Below, piece after piece: positions 20,180 to 29,472 of a DNA stretch of 64,000 nucleotides. Below the pieces are notes generated by a model. That model saw only the letters and a list, made by a program, of their open reading frames with translations, did not search any database and was not told the DNA's origin. Both the position numbers and the translations under genes were made by a program. The DNA is taken from assembly GCA_963811335.1 (NCBI GenBank), contig CAWERB010000007.1, positions 1 through 64,000 of the forward strand, written 5' to 3'. Each line of letters begins with the position of its first letter. Position 1 is the first letter of the stretch. Origin of the DNA: Trebonia sp963811335 (GTDB lineage Bacteria > Actinomycetota > Actinomycetes > Streptosporangiales > Streptosporangiaceae).

Positions 20180-21616
20180 ATGACGAGACTCAATCTGCCG
20201 ATGTCCCGCCGCGGCCTGCTTCGTGGCGGCATGGCCGCGACCGCCCTGACTCTGCTTTCGTCCTGCGACGCGGGAAGGTCCGCCGCGACGACATCACCCA
20301 CCAGCGCCGCACCGCACACCGGGCCAGCCGCGCCGGCCGCGACGGGATCACAGGCGGGGTCCGTGCCGAACGTGCGGGTCAGCCGCGACCGGTACCGGGA
20401 GCACGTCGAGCCGTCGGTCGCGGTGAACCCCCGCGACCCTCGCCAGCTGCTCGCCGCCTGCCAGGGCTCGCCCGGGGCGAACCCCGGAGTTCATCGCGAC
20501 CTATCGCTCGTCTGACGGAGGCGCGAGCTGGCAGACACGGCGGCATGCCAGCGCTGCCCGCGGCCGGTCCGGCGGGCGACGACGTGACTGTCGCCTTCGG
20601 CGCGCACGGCCGCGGCTATGTCTGCGCCGCGCGTTCTGGACAAGGCGCGGCTCAGCGCCGGGAACCCGACGCTAACCGCGCCATGTACGTCTGGCGGACC
20701 GACGACGGCGGGCGCAGCTTCTCGGCACCGGTGACCCTGGTCGAGGGCGTGTACTGTGACCACCCCTGGGTGGCCGCCGGGTCAGGGCAGTACCCCGGCA
20801 GGGCGCAACGTCTACGTCGCCTGGGGCGCCGGCGACCTCGCCACGGCACTGGACTTCGCCCGCTCCACCGATGGCGGGCAGAGCTTCGAGCCGCCGCGCC
20901 GGATCCTCGCGGAGAGCACGGATCCCTCGCTGGTGAGCGCGGGCCCCCAGCTCGCCGCCGGGCCGGACGGCCTGGTGTGTGCGGTCTGCGACTGGACCAG
21001 CCAGCAGTGACTCATCTGGGGACATGACCGGCCAGGTCGTCGCCGTCGTGCTCGACCGACGCGGGACACAGCTTCGCCGCGCCGGTCCACCTGGGGTCCG
21101 AATCGGCGGTTGTCGCGCTGCCCGGTGACGTCATGCCTAACAGCGGCCCGACGGTCGCGGTCTCCCCCAGGGCGATGCCTCTACGTCGCGTTTCCCCAGC
21201 GCCGGGCGGGAACCGCACTCGGACATCGTGGTGACCGTGTCCCACGACCGCGGCCGGACGTGGTGCCAGCCGGTGACGCGCGACGCCCGGCGACGGCGTG
21301 ACGTACTTCCAGCCGAACCTGGCGGTCGACGACGGCGGGCCGGGTGGGGATCTCCGCCTTTGCCCTGGCCGAACGGCCGCGTGGACCAGGTCCTGCTCGT
21401 CTCGGCAGCTGGAAGGCTCCGCTTCGGGCCGCCGGTGCGGGTGACCAGCCGCCGCCGTTCAACCCCACGACCCGGCGACGGCCTCCCGCGGCAAGTACGG
21501 CAGCTGGTGGATCGGCGACTGGCAGGGCATCGCCAGCGGCGATGGCGCATTCCACTGTGTGGAACGACACCCGCACGGGAAAGCTGGATCTCTTCGCGGC
21601 CACCGTGCGCCCGTGA
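20180..21616 (+). CDS. Exported BNR/sialidase-like lipoprotein (multiply frame-disrupted)
   Basis: The N-terminus has a Tat-like and lipoprotein signal: MSRRGLLRGGMAATALTLLSSC, with twin Arg and lipobox LSSC. A low-complexity A/T/P spacer follows, then a beta-propeller with BNR-like motifs (SSDGGASW, TDDGGRSF, STDGGQSF, SHDRGRTW). The last part reads NPHDP-like and then GKYGSWWIGDWQG before TRTGKLDLFAATVRP. At least six frame changes scatter the pieces over all three frames. The product would be a membrane-anchored exo-sialidase-like or structural propeller; enzymatic activity is not assured. Its stop lies five bases from the convergent kstR2 stop. Confidence 0.65.
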
Positions 21617-21620
21617 ATCT

Positions 21621-22212
21621 CTACCGGGGACGGGCGGAGAAGCCGTCGAGGAAGACGACGGTGATGTCGTCGGCTAGCTGGCTCGTCGGGTAGTCGCCGG
21701 CTGGCTGGTGCCAGCGGGCGGACAGCCAGAACCGCGTCGCGGATCAGCCGGTAGAACACCCGGGGGGCGATGTCGGCGCGGAAGGTGCCCTCGGCGACGC
21801 CCTTCTCAATGACCAGCAGCCAGGTCCGCTGTATATCGGCGGCGCCGGCCAGCACGGCACCGAAACGCTCCCGTTCGCGCAGGTAGGGCCGTTCATTCTG
21901 GTAGATGGTGGTGGCGTCGGGCTGCTCGCTCGCCACGTGGAGCGAGGCGAGCACGAGGTCGTGCAGGCTCTCGGCGGGAGCCTTTCCGCTGCCCAGGACC
22001 GCGGCGTAGCGGTCCTGGATGGCGGCCAGGTAGCGGGTCAGGATCTCCGCGACGATCGCGTCCTTGGACTCGAAGTGGTGATACAGGCTCCCGGAAAGCA
22101 GGCCGACCGCGTCCGCGATCTCGCGGACCGTGGTAACGCCGACGCCCTTGCGGGCGAACAGTTCCGCGGCGCCGGCGAGAATGTCGGCGCGACGGTCCTG
22201 GGACTCCTTCAC
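21621..22212 (-). CDS. kstR2: TetR-family repressor KstR2 (frame-disrupted at the C-terminus)
   Basis: This TetR regulator of about 197 residues has the helix-turn-helix TTVREIADAVGLLSGSLYHHF at about residues 27-47. It resembles mycobacterial KstR2, which represses the HIP-degrading genes until HIP-CoA binds. One extra base near 21735 shifts the frame inside RDAV/WLSARWHQ. The correct C-terminus (QLADDITVVFLDGFSARP) continues in the next frame to a stop at 21621. The start is GTG. A perfect KstR2-type operator sits 12 bases upstream, so autorepression is expected. The same operator occurs between fadA6 and fadD3 in this window. Confidence 0.88.
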
Positions 22213-22224
22213 GCTCGCGAGGCT

Positions 22225-22238
22225 ATCAAGCGCTTGCT
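22225..22238. promoter_or_regulatory. KstR2-type operator upstream of kstR2
   Basis: ATCAAGCGCTTGCT fits AnCAAGnnCTTGnT fully and is nearly identical to the box at 9202-9215. It lies 12 bases before the kstR2 GTG, predicting autoregulation. Confidence 0.88.
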
Positions 22239-22277
22239 CGGCACGCTAACCGGCTGCGGCCGCCCGGTGTACAGTAA

Positions 22278-22291
22278 TAGAACACGTTCTA
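22278..22291. promoter_or_regulatory. KstR-type operator upstream of fadE26
   Basis: TAGAACACGTTCTA is a perfect palindrome that satisfies the KstR consensus TnnAACnnGTTnnA. It ends 18 bases before the fadE26 start, so side-chain genes here should answer to KstR, while kstR2 next door answers to KstR2. Confidence 0.87.
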
Positions 22292-22309
22292 GCTCCACTT
22301 GGAGGGCGG

Positions 22310-23515
22310 ATGCGGATTGCCTACACCCCCGAGCAGGAGCAGCTGCGACGGGAGCTGCGCGACTACTTCGGACGGCTGATGACGGACGAGGTGCGCGCCG
22401 GGCTGTCCGACTCGGCCGAGGACGACTACGGGAAGGGCGACGCCTACCGCGCGGTGGTGCGGCAGCTCGGCGCGGACGGCTGGCTGGCCCTTAGCTGGCC
22501 GCAAGAGTACGGCGGGCGTGGCGGGACCATGCTCGACCAGCTCATCTTCACCGACGAGGCCGCGACCGCGCGGGTGCCTGTGCCGTTCCTGACCATCAAC
22601 ACGGTGGGGCCGACGATCATGCGGTTCGGCACCCCCGCGCAGAAGTCGTTCTACCTGCCGAAGATCGCCGCGGGCGAGGTCCACTTCTCCATCGGCTACT
22701 CGGAACCTGAGGCCGGCACCGACCTGGCGTCGCTGCGCACGACCGCGACGCGCGACGGGGACGAGTACGTGGTCGACGGCCAGAAGATGTGGACGAGCCT
22801 GATCCAGTACGCCGACTACGTGTGGCTCGCCTGCCGGACCGATCCGGCCGCGCCGAAGCACAAGGGCCTGTCGATCATCATCGTGCCGACGTCGGCCGCG
22901 GGCTTCTCCTGGACGCCGGTACCGACGATGGCGGGCGTCGTGACCAGCGCCACGTACTACCGCTCCGTGCGCGTGCCGGCCTCGGCCCTCGTCGGCGCGG
23001 AAAACCAGGGCTGGCCGCTGATCACCAACCAGCTCAACCACGAGCGGGTGGCGCTCACCTCGGCGGCGCCGGTGCTGTCCGCGCTCGCCTCGGTGCGGGA
23101 GTGGGCGCGGGACGCGAAGCTGGCGGACGGGCAGCGGGTCATCGACGCCGAATGGGTCCGGCTCAACCTGGCCAGGGTGCACGCCAAGGCGGAGTTCCTC
23201 AAGCTCATGAACTGGCGGATCGCCTCGTCGGCCGCCGCGGGCGGTTCCGCCGGCCAGGCGGCGATCGGGCCCGCCGCGGCGTCGGCCACGAAGGTGTACG
23301 GCACCGAGTTCGCCGTGGAGGCGTACCGGCTGCTGATGGAGGTGCTTGGCGCCGCGGCGCTGGTGCGTTCCGGTTCACCCGGGGCGGCCCTGGCCGGGCG
23401 GATCGAGCGCCAGCACCGCGCCGCGCTGATCTTGACCTTCGGCGGCGGGACGAACGAGGTGCAGCGCGACATCATCGCGGCGGCCGGGCTCGGGCTGCCC
23501 GCCGCCCGCCGTTGA
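22310..23515 (+). CDS. fadE26: Acyl-CoA dehydrogenase FadE26 (ChsE4-like)
   Basis: This intact 401-residue FAD-dependent acyl-CoA dehydrogenase closely resembles, as I recall it, mycobacterial FadE26. FadE26 pairs with FadE27 as an alpha2beta2 enzyme that desaturates steroid C8 and C5 side-chain CoAs. Visible features are PQEYGGRGGTMLDQLIF, HFSIGYSEPEAGTDLASLRT (FAD/substrate contact), GQKMWTSLIQYADYVW, a conserved Glu in NQLNHERVAL and the C-terminal LTFGGGTNEVQRDIIA. The ATG at 22310 follows GGAGGG. The gene begins 18 bases after a KstR box and is followed 25 bases later by fadE27. Confidence 0.92.
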   Translation: MRIAYTPEQEQLRRELRDYFGRLMTDEVRAGLSDSAEDDYGKGDAYRAVVRQLGADGWLALSWPQEYGGRGGTMLDQLIFTDEAATARVPVPFLTINTVGPTIMRFGTPAQKSFYLPKIAAGEVHFSIGYSEPEAGTDLASLRTTATRDGDEYVVDGQKMWTSLIQYADYVWLACRTDPAAPKHKGLSIIIVPTSAAGFSWTPVPTMAGVVTSATYYRSVRVPASALVGAENQGWPLITNQLNHERVALTSAAPVLSALASVREWARDAKLADGQRVIDAEWVRLNLARVHAKAEFLKLMNWRIASSAAAGGSAGQAAIGPAAASATKVYGTEFAVEAYRLLMEVLGAAALVRSGSPGAALAGRIERQHRAALILTFGGGTNEVQRDIIAAAGLGLPAARR

Positions 23516-23540
23516 TCCTTCAGTTCCAGGAGGGCCGTTC

Positions 23541-24727
23541 ATGGACTTCTCGCTCAGCGAGGCGCAGACCGAGATCGCGGGGCTCGCGAGAAAGATCCTC
23601 GCCGGGCAGGCAGCGCCGGGCACGATACAGCACAGCGGCAGTGGACCGACCTCGCCGCCGCCGGCGTGCTCGCCGCCGGGCTGCCCGAGCCGCTCGGCGG
23701 CGCGGGCCTTGGCTTCCTCGAGCAGTGCTCGGTGCTCGCGGAGGCCGGCCGGGCCGTGTCGCCGGTGCCCTACCTGTCGTCGCTCGTGCTCGGCGCGGGC
23801 GCGATCGCCGCGTTCGGCACCGCGGAGCAGCAACGCCGGTGGGCCGCTCCGGCGGGGGACGGTTCTGTGGTGCTCACCGCCGCGCTGGCGGAGGAGGACA
23901 GCGTCGACCCGGCGTCGCCGTCGACGCGCGCCGAGCGCACGGGCGGCAGTGCGGGCGGCAGCACGGGCGCGTGGCGGCTGTCCGGCGTGAAGACGGCGGT
24001 GCCCGCCTTGCCGGGCGCCGATCTCGTGCTCGTCCCGGCGACGGTCACCGCAGGGCGGGCGGAGGAGGCAGGCGGAGGCGAGGTGCTCGTGTTCCTCATC
24101 GAGCCGTCAGATCACGGGGTCAGCATCGCGCCGCAGGAGCTGACTGACAGTGTGCCCGGCGCGGAAGGTGCGGACGCCGGGCGCCTCGTGCTCGACGGCG
24201 TCCGCGTGGACGACAGCCGGGTGCTCGGCGCGCCGGGCCGGCGCGGGGACGTGGCGGGCTGGCTGGTGGCGCGGGGCACCGTCGGACTGTGCGCCGTGCA
24301 GGCCGGCGTGGTCGGGCGGGCGCTTGAGCTGACCGCGGACTACGCGCGCCACCGTGAGCAGTTCGGGCGGCCGATCGGGTCGTTCCAGGCGGTGGCCCAG
24401 CGCCTCGCCGACGCCTACACCGACGTCGAGGCGGTCTGGCTCACGATGTGGCAGGCCGCCTGGCTGCTCGCCACCCGCCCGCACGACGACGCCGAGGTCG
24501 CCGCCGCGATCGCCACCGCCAAGTTCTGGGCGGCGGACGCGGGCCACCGGGTCGCGCACACCGCCGTCCACGTGCACGGCGGGACGGGCATCGACGCGTC
24601 GTACGTGCTGCATAAGTACTTCACCGCGGCCAAGCGGGCCGAGTTCACCCTCGGCGGCGCCACCGAGCAGTTGCGCCGCCTCGGTGACCTCATCGCGACC
24701 GGGGAACCCCATCCGGACGAACGGTAG
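23541..24727 (+). CDS. fadE27: Acyl-CoA dehydrogenase FadE27 (ChsE5-like), frame-disrupted
   Basis: This is the partner subunit of FadE26, about 395 residues. Start MDFSLSEAQTEIAGLA has a good AGGAGGG site. After one frame change near 23625-23640, homology continues through LPEPLGGAGLGFLEQCSVL, the RHREQFGRPIGSFQAVAQRLAD-type segment of the dehydrogenase core, and the end region HVHGGTGIDASYVLHKYF and LGGATEQLRRLGDLI. Like other beta-type partners it lacks the GGTNE-type catalytic tail. The heteromer acts on 3-oxo-cholestenoyl-CoA type substrates in mycobacteria. Confidence 0.88.
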
Positions 24728-24804
24728 ACCAACCGGCCGACTGCTTCAGGAACGGTGAGGCGCGTGCGGCTTGTGGGGACAGCGGCGGGTGCGGCGGGTC
24801 CTGC

Positions 24805-25829
24805 TTAGAGCAGGTCCGCGACCTTGTCGAGCAGGCGCAGGTCGCAGTTGGCCTGGAACGTCGTGAGCACGGTCTCCCGCCAGCGCTGGACCTCGTCGGC
24901 GATCTTGGCCCAGGGGCCGACCAGCGCCACGTCCTCCACCAGCGCCGTCGGGACCGCGGCGATCGCGCCTTCTTGTCACCGGCCAGGTAGTGGTCCTGGA
25001 TCGTCCGCGCCTGCGCCTCGTAGCCCATCCGGGCGAAGACCTCGTAGTGGAAGTTCATGCCGCGGGCCCCCATGCCGCCGATGTACAGCGCGAGTGAGGG
25101 CCGCAGCCGGTCGGCGGCCCGCTCCACGTCGTCGTCGACGACGATGCCAAGCGGGCCGCCAACGACGTCGAACGTCGCTGCCGAGTGACGCGCGCCGGGG
25201 CGGCCGAAGCCCTCGGCGAGCGCCGCGGCGTAGAAGTCGTTCATCGCCGGGGAAAAGAACATGGGCAGCCAGCCGTCGGCGATCTCGGCGGCCAAGGCCA
25301 CGTTCTTCGGCCCCTCGGCGCCGAGGTAGACGGGGATCTCGGTGCGGTACGGGTGCAGGATCGAGCGCAACGGCTTGCCAAGGCCAGTCCCGGCCGCCAG
25401 CGGAAGCTGGTAGTGCTTGCCGTCGTAGCTGACCGGCTCCCCGCGCGCGATGACCTTGCGCAGGATGTCCACGTACTCCCTGGTGCGCTCGAGCGGGCGC
25501 GGGTACGGCTGGCCGTACCACCCCTCCACCACCTGCGGGTTACTCGTTCCGATGCCGAGCAGCACCCGGCCCTGGGTGAGGTGGTCCATCGTCATCGCCG
25601 TCATCGCCAGGGTGGCCGGCGGGCGCGCCGACAACTGCGAGACCGCCGTGCCCAGCTGGACGCGCGAGGTCCTGGAGCCGTACCAGGCCAGCGGCGTCCA
25701 CGCGTCACTGCCGTAGGCCTCGGCCGTCCAGACCTGGTCGATGCCGAGGCGCTCGGCGGCGTCGAACAGGTCCGCCGCGCCAGGCGGCGGCCCCGCGGCC
25801 CAGTAGCCGGCGGTGACGGCGATCTTCAA
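24805..25829 (-). CDS. F420-dependent LLM-class oxidoreductase, Rv3520c-like (frame-disrupted)
   Basis: This is a luciferase-like TIM-barrel enzyme of about 341 residues. It begins LKIAVTAGYWAAGPP and includes VWTAEAYGSDAWTPLAW, MDHLTQGRVLLGIGTSNP and VYLGAEGPKNVALAAEIADGW. It resembles the F420-linked protein Rv3520c of the mycobacterial cholesterol locus. The TTG start overlaps the stop of the flavoprotein upstream (TTGA). One frame change near 24975 interrupts the end; the true tail (LVEDVALVGPWAKIADEV to a TAA at 24805) is in another frame. The third gene of the fadD19 operon, it probably oxidises or reduces a steroid intermediate. Substrate unknown. Confidence 0.84.
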
Positions 25830-26936
25830 CGCAGGCCGCCAAGGCGCCGCAGCGCCTCGTCCGCCTCGGCGATGAGCGACTCGATCACCTCGGCGACCGG
25901 GCGGACCTCGCTGATCCGGCCGACGATCTGACCCGCGGGCATGGGCACCACGTCCGGCTGCCCGGAGCGCATGAGCCGCTGGTGCGCGTCGGCGACCAGC
26001 AGGTTCTGCAACGGCATGCGCAGCGGCTCCGGGGCGCCCGGCTGCTCCCACGCGGCCGTCCACCGGTTCTTCAGCAGCCGGGCGGGCTTGCCGCTGTAGA
26101 TGCGCGAACGGACGGTGTCCGATGACGTGGCGGCGAGCAGCGCCTCCTGGACGGCGGGTGCCGCGGTCATCTGCGCGTACTCCGTGGTGAGCAGCCAGGC
26201 CGAGCCCATCCAGGCACCTGCGGCGCCAAGCGTGAGCGCGGCGGCGACCTGCCGGCCGCAGCCGATGCCGCCCGCGGCGAGCACCGTCGCCCGGTCGCCG
26301 ACCGCGTCGACGACCTCCGGGACGAGCACCATGCTGCCGATCTCGCCGGTATGCCCGCCGGCCTCGTAGCCCTGGGCGACCACGATGTCCACGCCGCTCG
26401 CCACCTGCGCTTGCGCGTGCTTGACGTGCCCGGCGAGCGCCGCGACCAGCATGCCGCGCTCGTGGGCGGCGTCGATGATGTCCGGCGGCGGCGAGCCGAG
26501 CGCGTTCGCGATCAGCCGGGCGGGGTGGGCGAGCGCCACCTCGACGTGCTTGCGCGCGACCGAGTGCAGCCAGCCGAGCACGCCGTCGGCACCCGGCGCG
26601 TCGTCGGGCAGCGGCGGCACGCCGAGCGCGAGCAGCGTCCGCTCGAACGAAGTCCCGGTGCGGCTGCGGGATCATCGCTCCCAGGTCCACGGCCGCCCCT
26701 TCCGCGGGCACCCGGGCAGGCATGACCACGTCCACGCCGTACGGCCGCCCGTCGGTGTTCGCGTCCATCCAGTCCAGGGCCGCGTCAAGCTCGGCCGGGT
26801 CGTTGTACCTGACGCAGCCGAGCACGCCAAGGCCGCCGGCCCGGCTGACCGCCGCGGCGACCTGCTCGGACGGGCTGAAGCCGAAGATCGGGTGCTCGAT
26901 GCCGAGCAGGTCGCAAACCGGCGTCCGAATGGTCAC
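25826..26936 (-). CDS. Nitronate monooxygenase-like FMN enzyme in the fadD19 operon (frame-disrupted)
   Basis: This flavin TIM-barrel of about 370 residues belongs to the 2-nitropropane dioxygenase superfamily. The N-terminus VTIRTPVCDLLGIEHPIFG is typical. The FMN-binding region includes DIVVAQGYEAGGHTGEIGSM and VLAAGGIGCGRQVAAALTLG, followed by AAGAWMGSAWLLTTE. The GTG start overlaps the fadD19 stop (GTGA), and its own stop overlaps the next start (TTGA), so the operon is tightly coupled. One extra T near 26637 breaks the frame inside DFVERTLLALGVPPLP. IpdC of the cholesterol pathway belongs to the same superfamily, but this sequence seems a different branch, so its reaction is open. Confidence 0.82.
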
Positions 26937-28595
26937 GTGGTCCTCTCTGGCTCTGCCGATTCTGGCTCTGCCGATTCTGGCTGGGCCGGGGTGGCGGGGG
27001 GATGCTCGTCGGCGTACCGGCGCGCCCAGCGGTAGTCGGCCTTACCCGACACGGTGCGGCCGATCGAGTCCACGAACCAGACGGTACGCGGCGCCTTGTA
27101 GCCGGCCAGCAGGCCGTGCACGTGCGCCTGGATCGCGGCCGGGTCGGCGGCGGCGCCGGGCCGTAGCTGTATCAGCGCGGCCACCCGCTGGCCGAGCCGG
27201 TCGTCGGGCACGCCGATGACCAGCGAGTCGAACACGTCGGGATGGGACTTCAGCGCGCCCTCGACCTCTTCCGGGTAGACCTTCTCGCCGCCCGTGTTCA
27301 CGCAGGTGTTGCCCCGGCCGAGCAGGGTGATCGTGCCGTCTTCCTCGACCCGGGCCCAGTCGCCGGGCACCGCGTAGCGCCTGCCGTCGACCTCGGCGAA
27401 CATCTGCGCGGTCTTCACCGGGTCGTTGTAGTAGCCGAGCGGCACGTGCCCGCCGCGGGCCAGCTTGCCGGTCTGACCTGGGCCGCACACGCCGCCCGCC
27501 TCGTCGATGACGATGACGTCCGGGCCTGCCGTGACCGTGGGACCGCCGCGGCTCTCGTCGTCCGCGCTAACGAACGCGATGCCGGCGAAGCCGGTCTCCG
27601 TCGAGCCGATCGCCTCGCTCATGAACACGTTGGGCAGCGCCCGCACGCACGCCTCCTTGACCGGGGGCGAGAACAGCGCGGCCGTGGAGTTGAACGACAC
27701 CAGCGAAGACGTGTCGTAGCCGCCGGCGGCCAGCGCCTCCATCAGTGGCCTGGCCATCGCGTCGCCGATGACGGAAAGCACATTGACCTGGTGCCGCTGC
27801 ACCGCTTCCCAGACCGCGTGCGGGTCGAACTTCGGCAAGATCACGGCTGTGTCCCCGCCGAACAGGCACGCCAGCGTGGCCACCATGGCGGCGCCGTGGA
27901 TGAGCGGGGCCGGCGCCATGCGGACCATGCCGTTGCCCCCGGCCCCCGCACCGGACTGCGCCCACTCGTCCTCGAGCGGCTCGCCGGTGATGAAGTCGAT
28001 GCCGCCGCCGAGCGTGCGCCAGAGGTCCTCATGGCGCCACATGACGCCCTTCGGCTGCCCGGTGGTGCCCCCGGTGTAGATGATGTAGACGTCATCGGGG
28101 CTGCGCGGGCCGAAGTCGCGGGCACCGGAGTGCGCCGCGAGCGCCTCGGCGTAGTTCCCGCCGATCACGACGCGCGCCATCCCGGTGGACGCTCCGCGCC
28201 ATCCCGGCGGGCCGCATCCCGGCGGGCCCCATCCCGGCGAGCACAGCGGCGTCGACGACCGGAGCCAGTTCCTTGTCGTGGACCAGGACGGCCGGACGGG
28301 CGTCTTCCAGGTGGTACGCCAGCTCTTGCGCCAGGTACCGGTAGTTGATGTTGATCACCACGGCCCTGAGCTTGATCGTGGCGAGCAGCGTCGCCACGGC
28401 CTCGATCGAGTTGCGGGCGTACAGGCCGACGTGATCGCCGGGACCGATGCCCTCGGCGGCCAGGTGGTGCGCGAGGCGGTTGGCCTCGTCCTCGAGCCCG
28501 GCGTAGGTGACCTGGCGGTCGCGGCAGATCAGCGCGACACGCTCCGGGAAGGCATCCACGGCATGCTCGAACAGGTCGGCCATGTTCAGCGCCAT
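26933..28595 (-). CDS. fadD19: Steroid side-chain CoA ligase FadD19 (frame-disrupted)
   Basis: This ANL ligase of about 553 residues resembles mycobacterial FadD19, which activates C26/C24 steroid carboxylates. It begins MALNMADLFEHAVDAFPERV. The P-loop is IIYTGGTTGQPKGVMWRHED, followed by the FadD19-like APAPLIHGAAMVATLACLF, SIGSTETGF, VPGDWARVEEDGTITLLGRG and CVNTGGEKVYPEEVE, with A10 RTVSGKADYRWA. The frame changes near 28180-28200, next to a 3 x 15-bp repeat encoding AGMxP units. A second 15-bp duplication encodes ESAEP at the C-terminus. It is divergent from echA19, the same pairing as in mycobacteria. Confidence 0.9.
26951..26980. repeat. 2 x 15-bp tandem repeat at the fadD19 3' end
   Basis: CTCTGCCGATTCTGG occurs twice in tandem, encoding a repeated five-residue unit (PESAE) at the FadD19 C-terminus. 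The period keeps the reading frame, so copy-number change would only alter tail length. Confidence 0.8.
28200..28241. repeat. 3 x 15-bp tandem repeat inside fadD19
   Basis: Three copies of CATCCCGGCGGGCCN-type units with period 15 encode AGM-containing five-residue repeats, in the linker before the P-loop domain. The fadD19 frame change lies at the same spot, which may reflect repeat instability or misassembly. Confidence 0.75.
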
Positions 28596-28605
28596 GGGTA
28601 GAAAT

Positions 28606-28619
28606 TAGAACGTGTTACT
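28606..28619. promoter_or_regulatory. Near-consensus KstR operator between fadD19 and echA19
   Basis: TAGAACGTGTTACT fits TnnAACnnGTTnnA except the last base. It lies 11 bases upstream of the fadD19 ATG and about 40 bases upstream of the echA19 start, so it may repress both. Confidence 0.7.
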
Positions 28620-28659
28620 GTTTTTAGCAAGAGCTGGCCAGCACTCCAGGAGGCAGAGT

Positions 28660-29472
28660 TTGAGCGAGTCGGGTTCGGGCGAGCTGGTGAGCGAGCCGCC
28701 GCACGCGCTGATCGAGCAGCGCGGACACGTCCTCATCGTGACGATGAACCGTCCGCAGGCGCGCAACGCGTTCAGCTCGGCGATGCTGGCGCTCATGCGC
28801 GAGGCCTGGGACCGGGTCGACGCCGATTCTGACATCCGGGCGTGCGTGCTGACGGGGGCGGGCGGCGCGTTCTGCGCGGGCGCCGACCTCAAGGCGATGA
28901 CGAGCGATCATCCCGGTTCCAAGCTCGGCGACGTCGACCTGGCGGTGATCGAGCCGCTGCTGAAGGGGCGCCGCCTGACCAAGCCGCTGATCGCCGCCGT
29001 GGAGGGGCCCGCCATCGCGGGCGGCACCGAGATCCTCCAGGCGACCGACATCCGGGTGGCCGGCCAGAGCGCGCGGTTCGGCGTTTCCGAGGCCCGCTGG
29101 GGCCTGTTCCCGCTCGGCGGCTCGGCGGTGCGGCTGACCAGGCAGATCCCCTACACGCTGGCCGCCGACCTGCTGCTGACCGGGCGGCACATCACGGCCG
29201 CGGAGGCGCTGTCCATGGGGCTCATCGGGCACGTGGTACCGGACGGGCAGGCCCTGGACAAGGCGCTCGAGATCGCCGCCGCGATCGCCGCCAACGGCCC
29301 GGTCGCGGTGCGCGCGATCTTGCGCACCCTGCGGGAGACCGAGGGCCTCGCGGAGAACGACGCGTTCGCGATCGAGGCCAAGATCGGCGCCGCGGTATTC
29401 GCCAGCGACGACGCGCGGGAAGGGCCGCGCGCCTTCGCCGAGAAGCGCCGCCCCCAGTTCCGCGACGCGTAG
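28660..29472 (+). CDS. echA19: Enoyl-CoA hydratase EchA19-like
   Basis: This intact crotonase of about 270 residues resembles, as I recall it, mycobacterial EchA19, which hydrates steroid side-chain enoyl-CoAs. Visible features are VTMNRPQARNAFSSAM, the oxyanion-hole stretch GAFCAGADLKAM, KPLIAAVEGPAIAGGTEILQ and the second active-site region FGVSEARWGLFPLGGSAVRL. The TTG start at 28660 is chosen because AGGAGG lies six bases upstream. A GTG nine codons later is an alternative. It is divergent from fadD19 across a KstR-type box. Confidence 0.91.
   Translation: MSESGSGELVSEPPHALIEQRGHVLIVTMNRPQARNAFSSAMLALMREAWDRVDADSDIRACVLTGAGGAFCAGADLKAMTSDHPGSKLGDVDLAVIEPLLKGRRLTKPLIAAVEGPAIAGGTEILQATDIRVAGQSARFGVSEARWGLFPLGGSAVRLTRQIPYTLAADLLLTGRHITAAEALSMGLIGHVVPDGQALDKALEIAAAIAANGPVAVRAILRTLRETEGLAENDAFAIEAKIGAAVFASDDAREGPRAFAEKRRPQFRDA

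Noticed and set aside
25826..26936. Assignment of the flavoprotein as IpdC
   Set aside because: Superfamily and pathway fit, but N-terminal and FMN-loop sequences differ from IpdC as I recall it, and it is in the fadD19 operon rather than with ipdAB.
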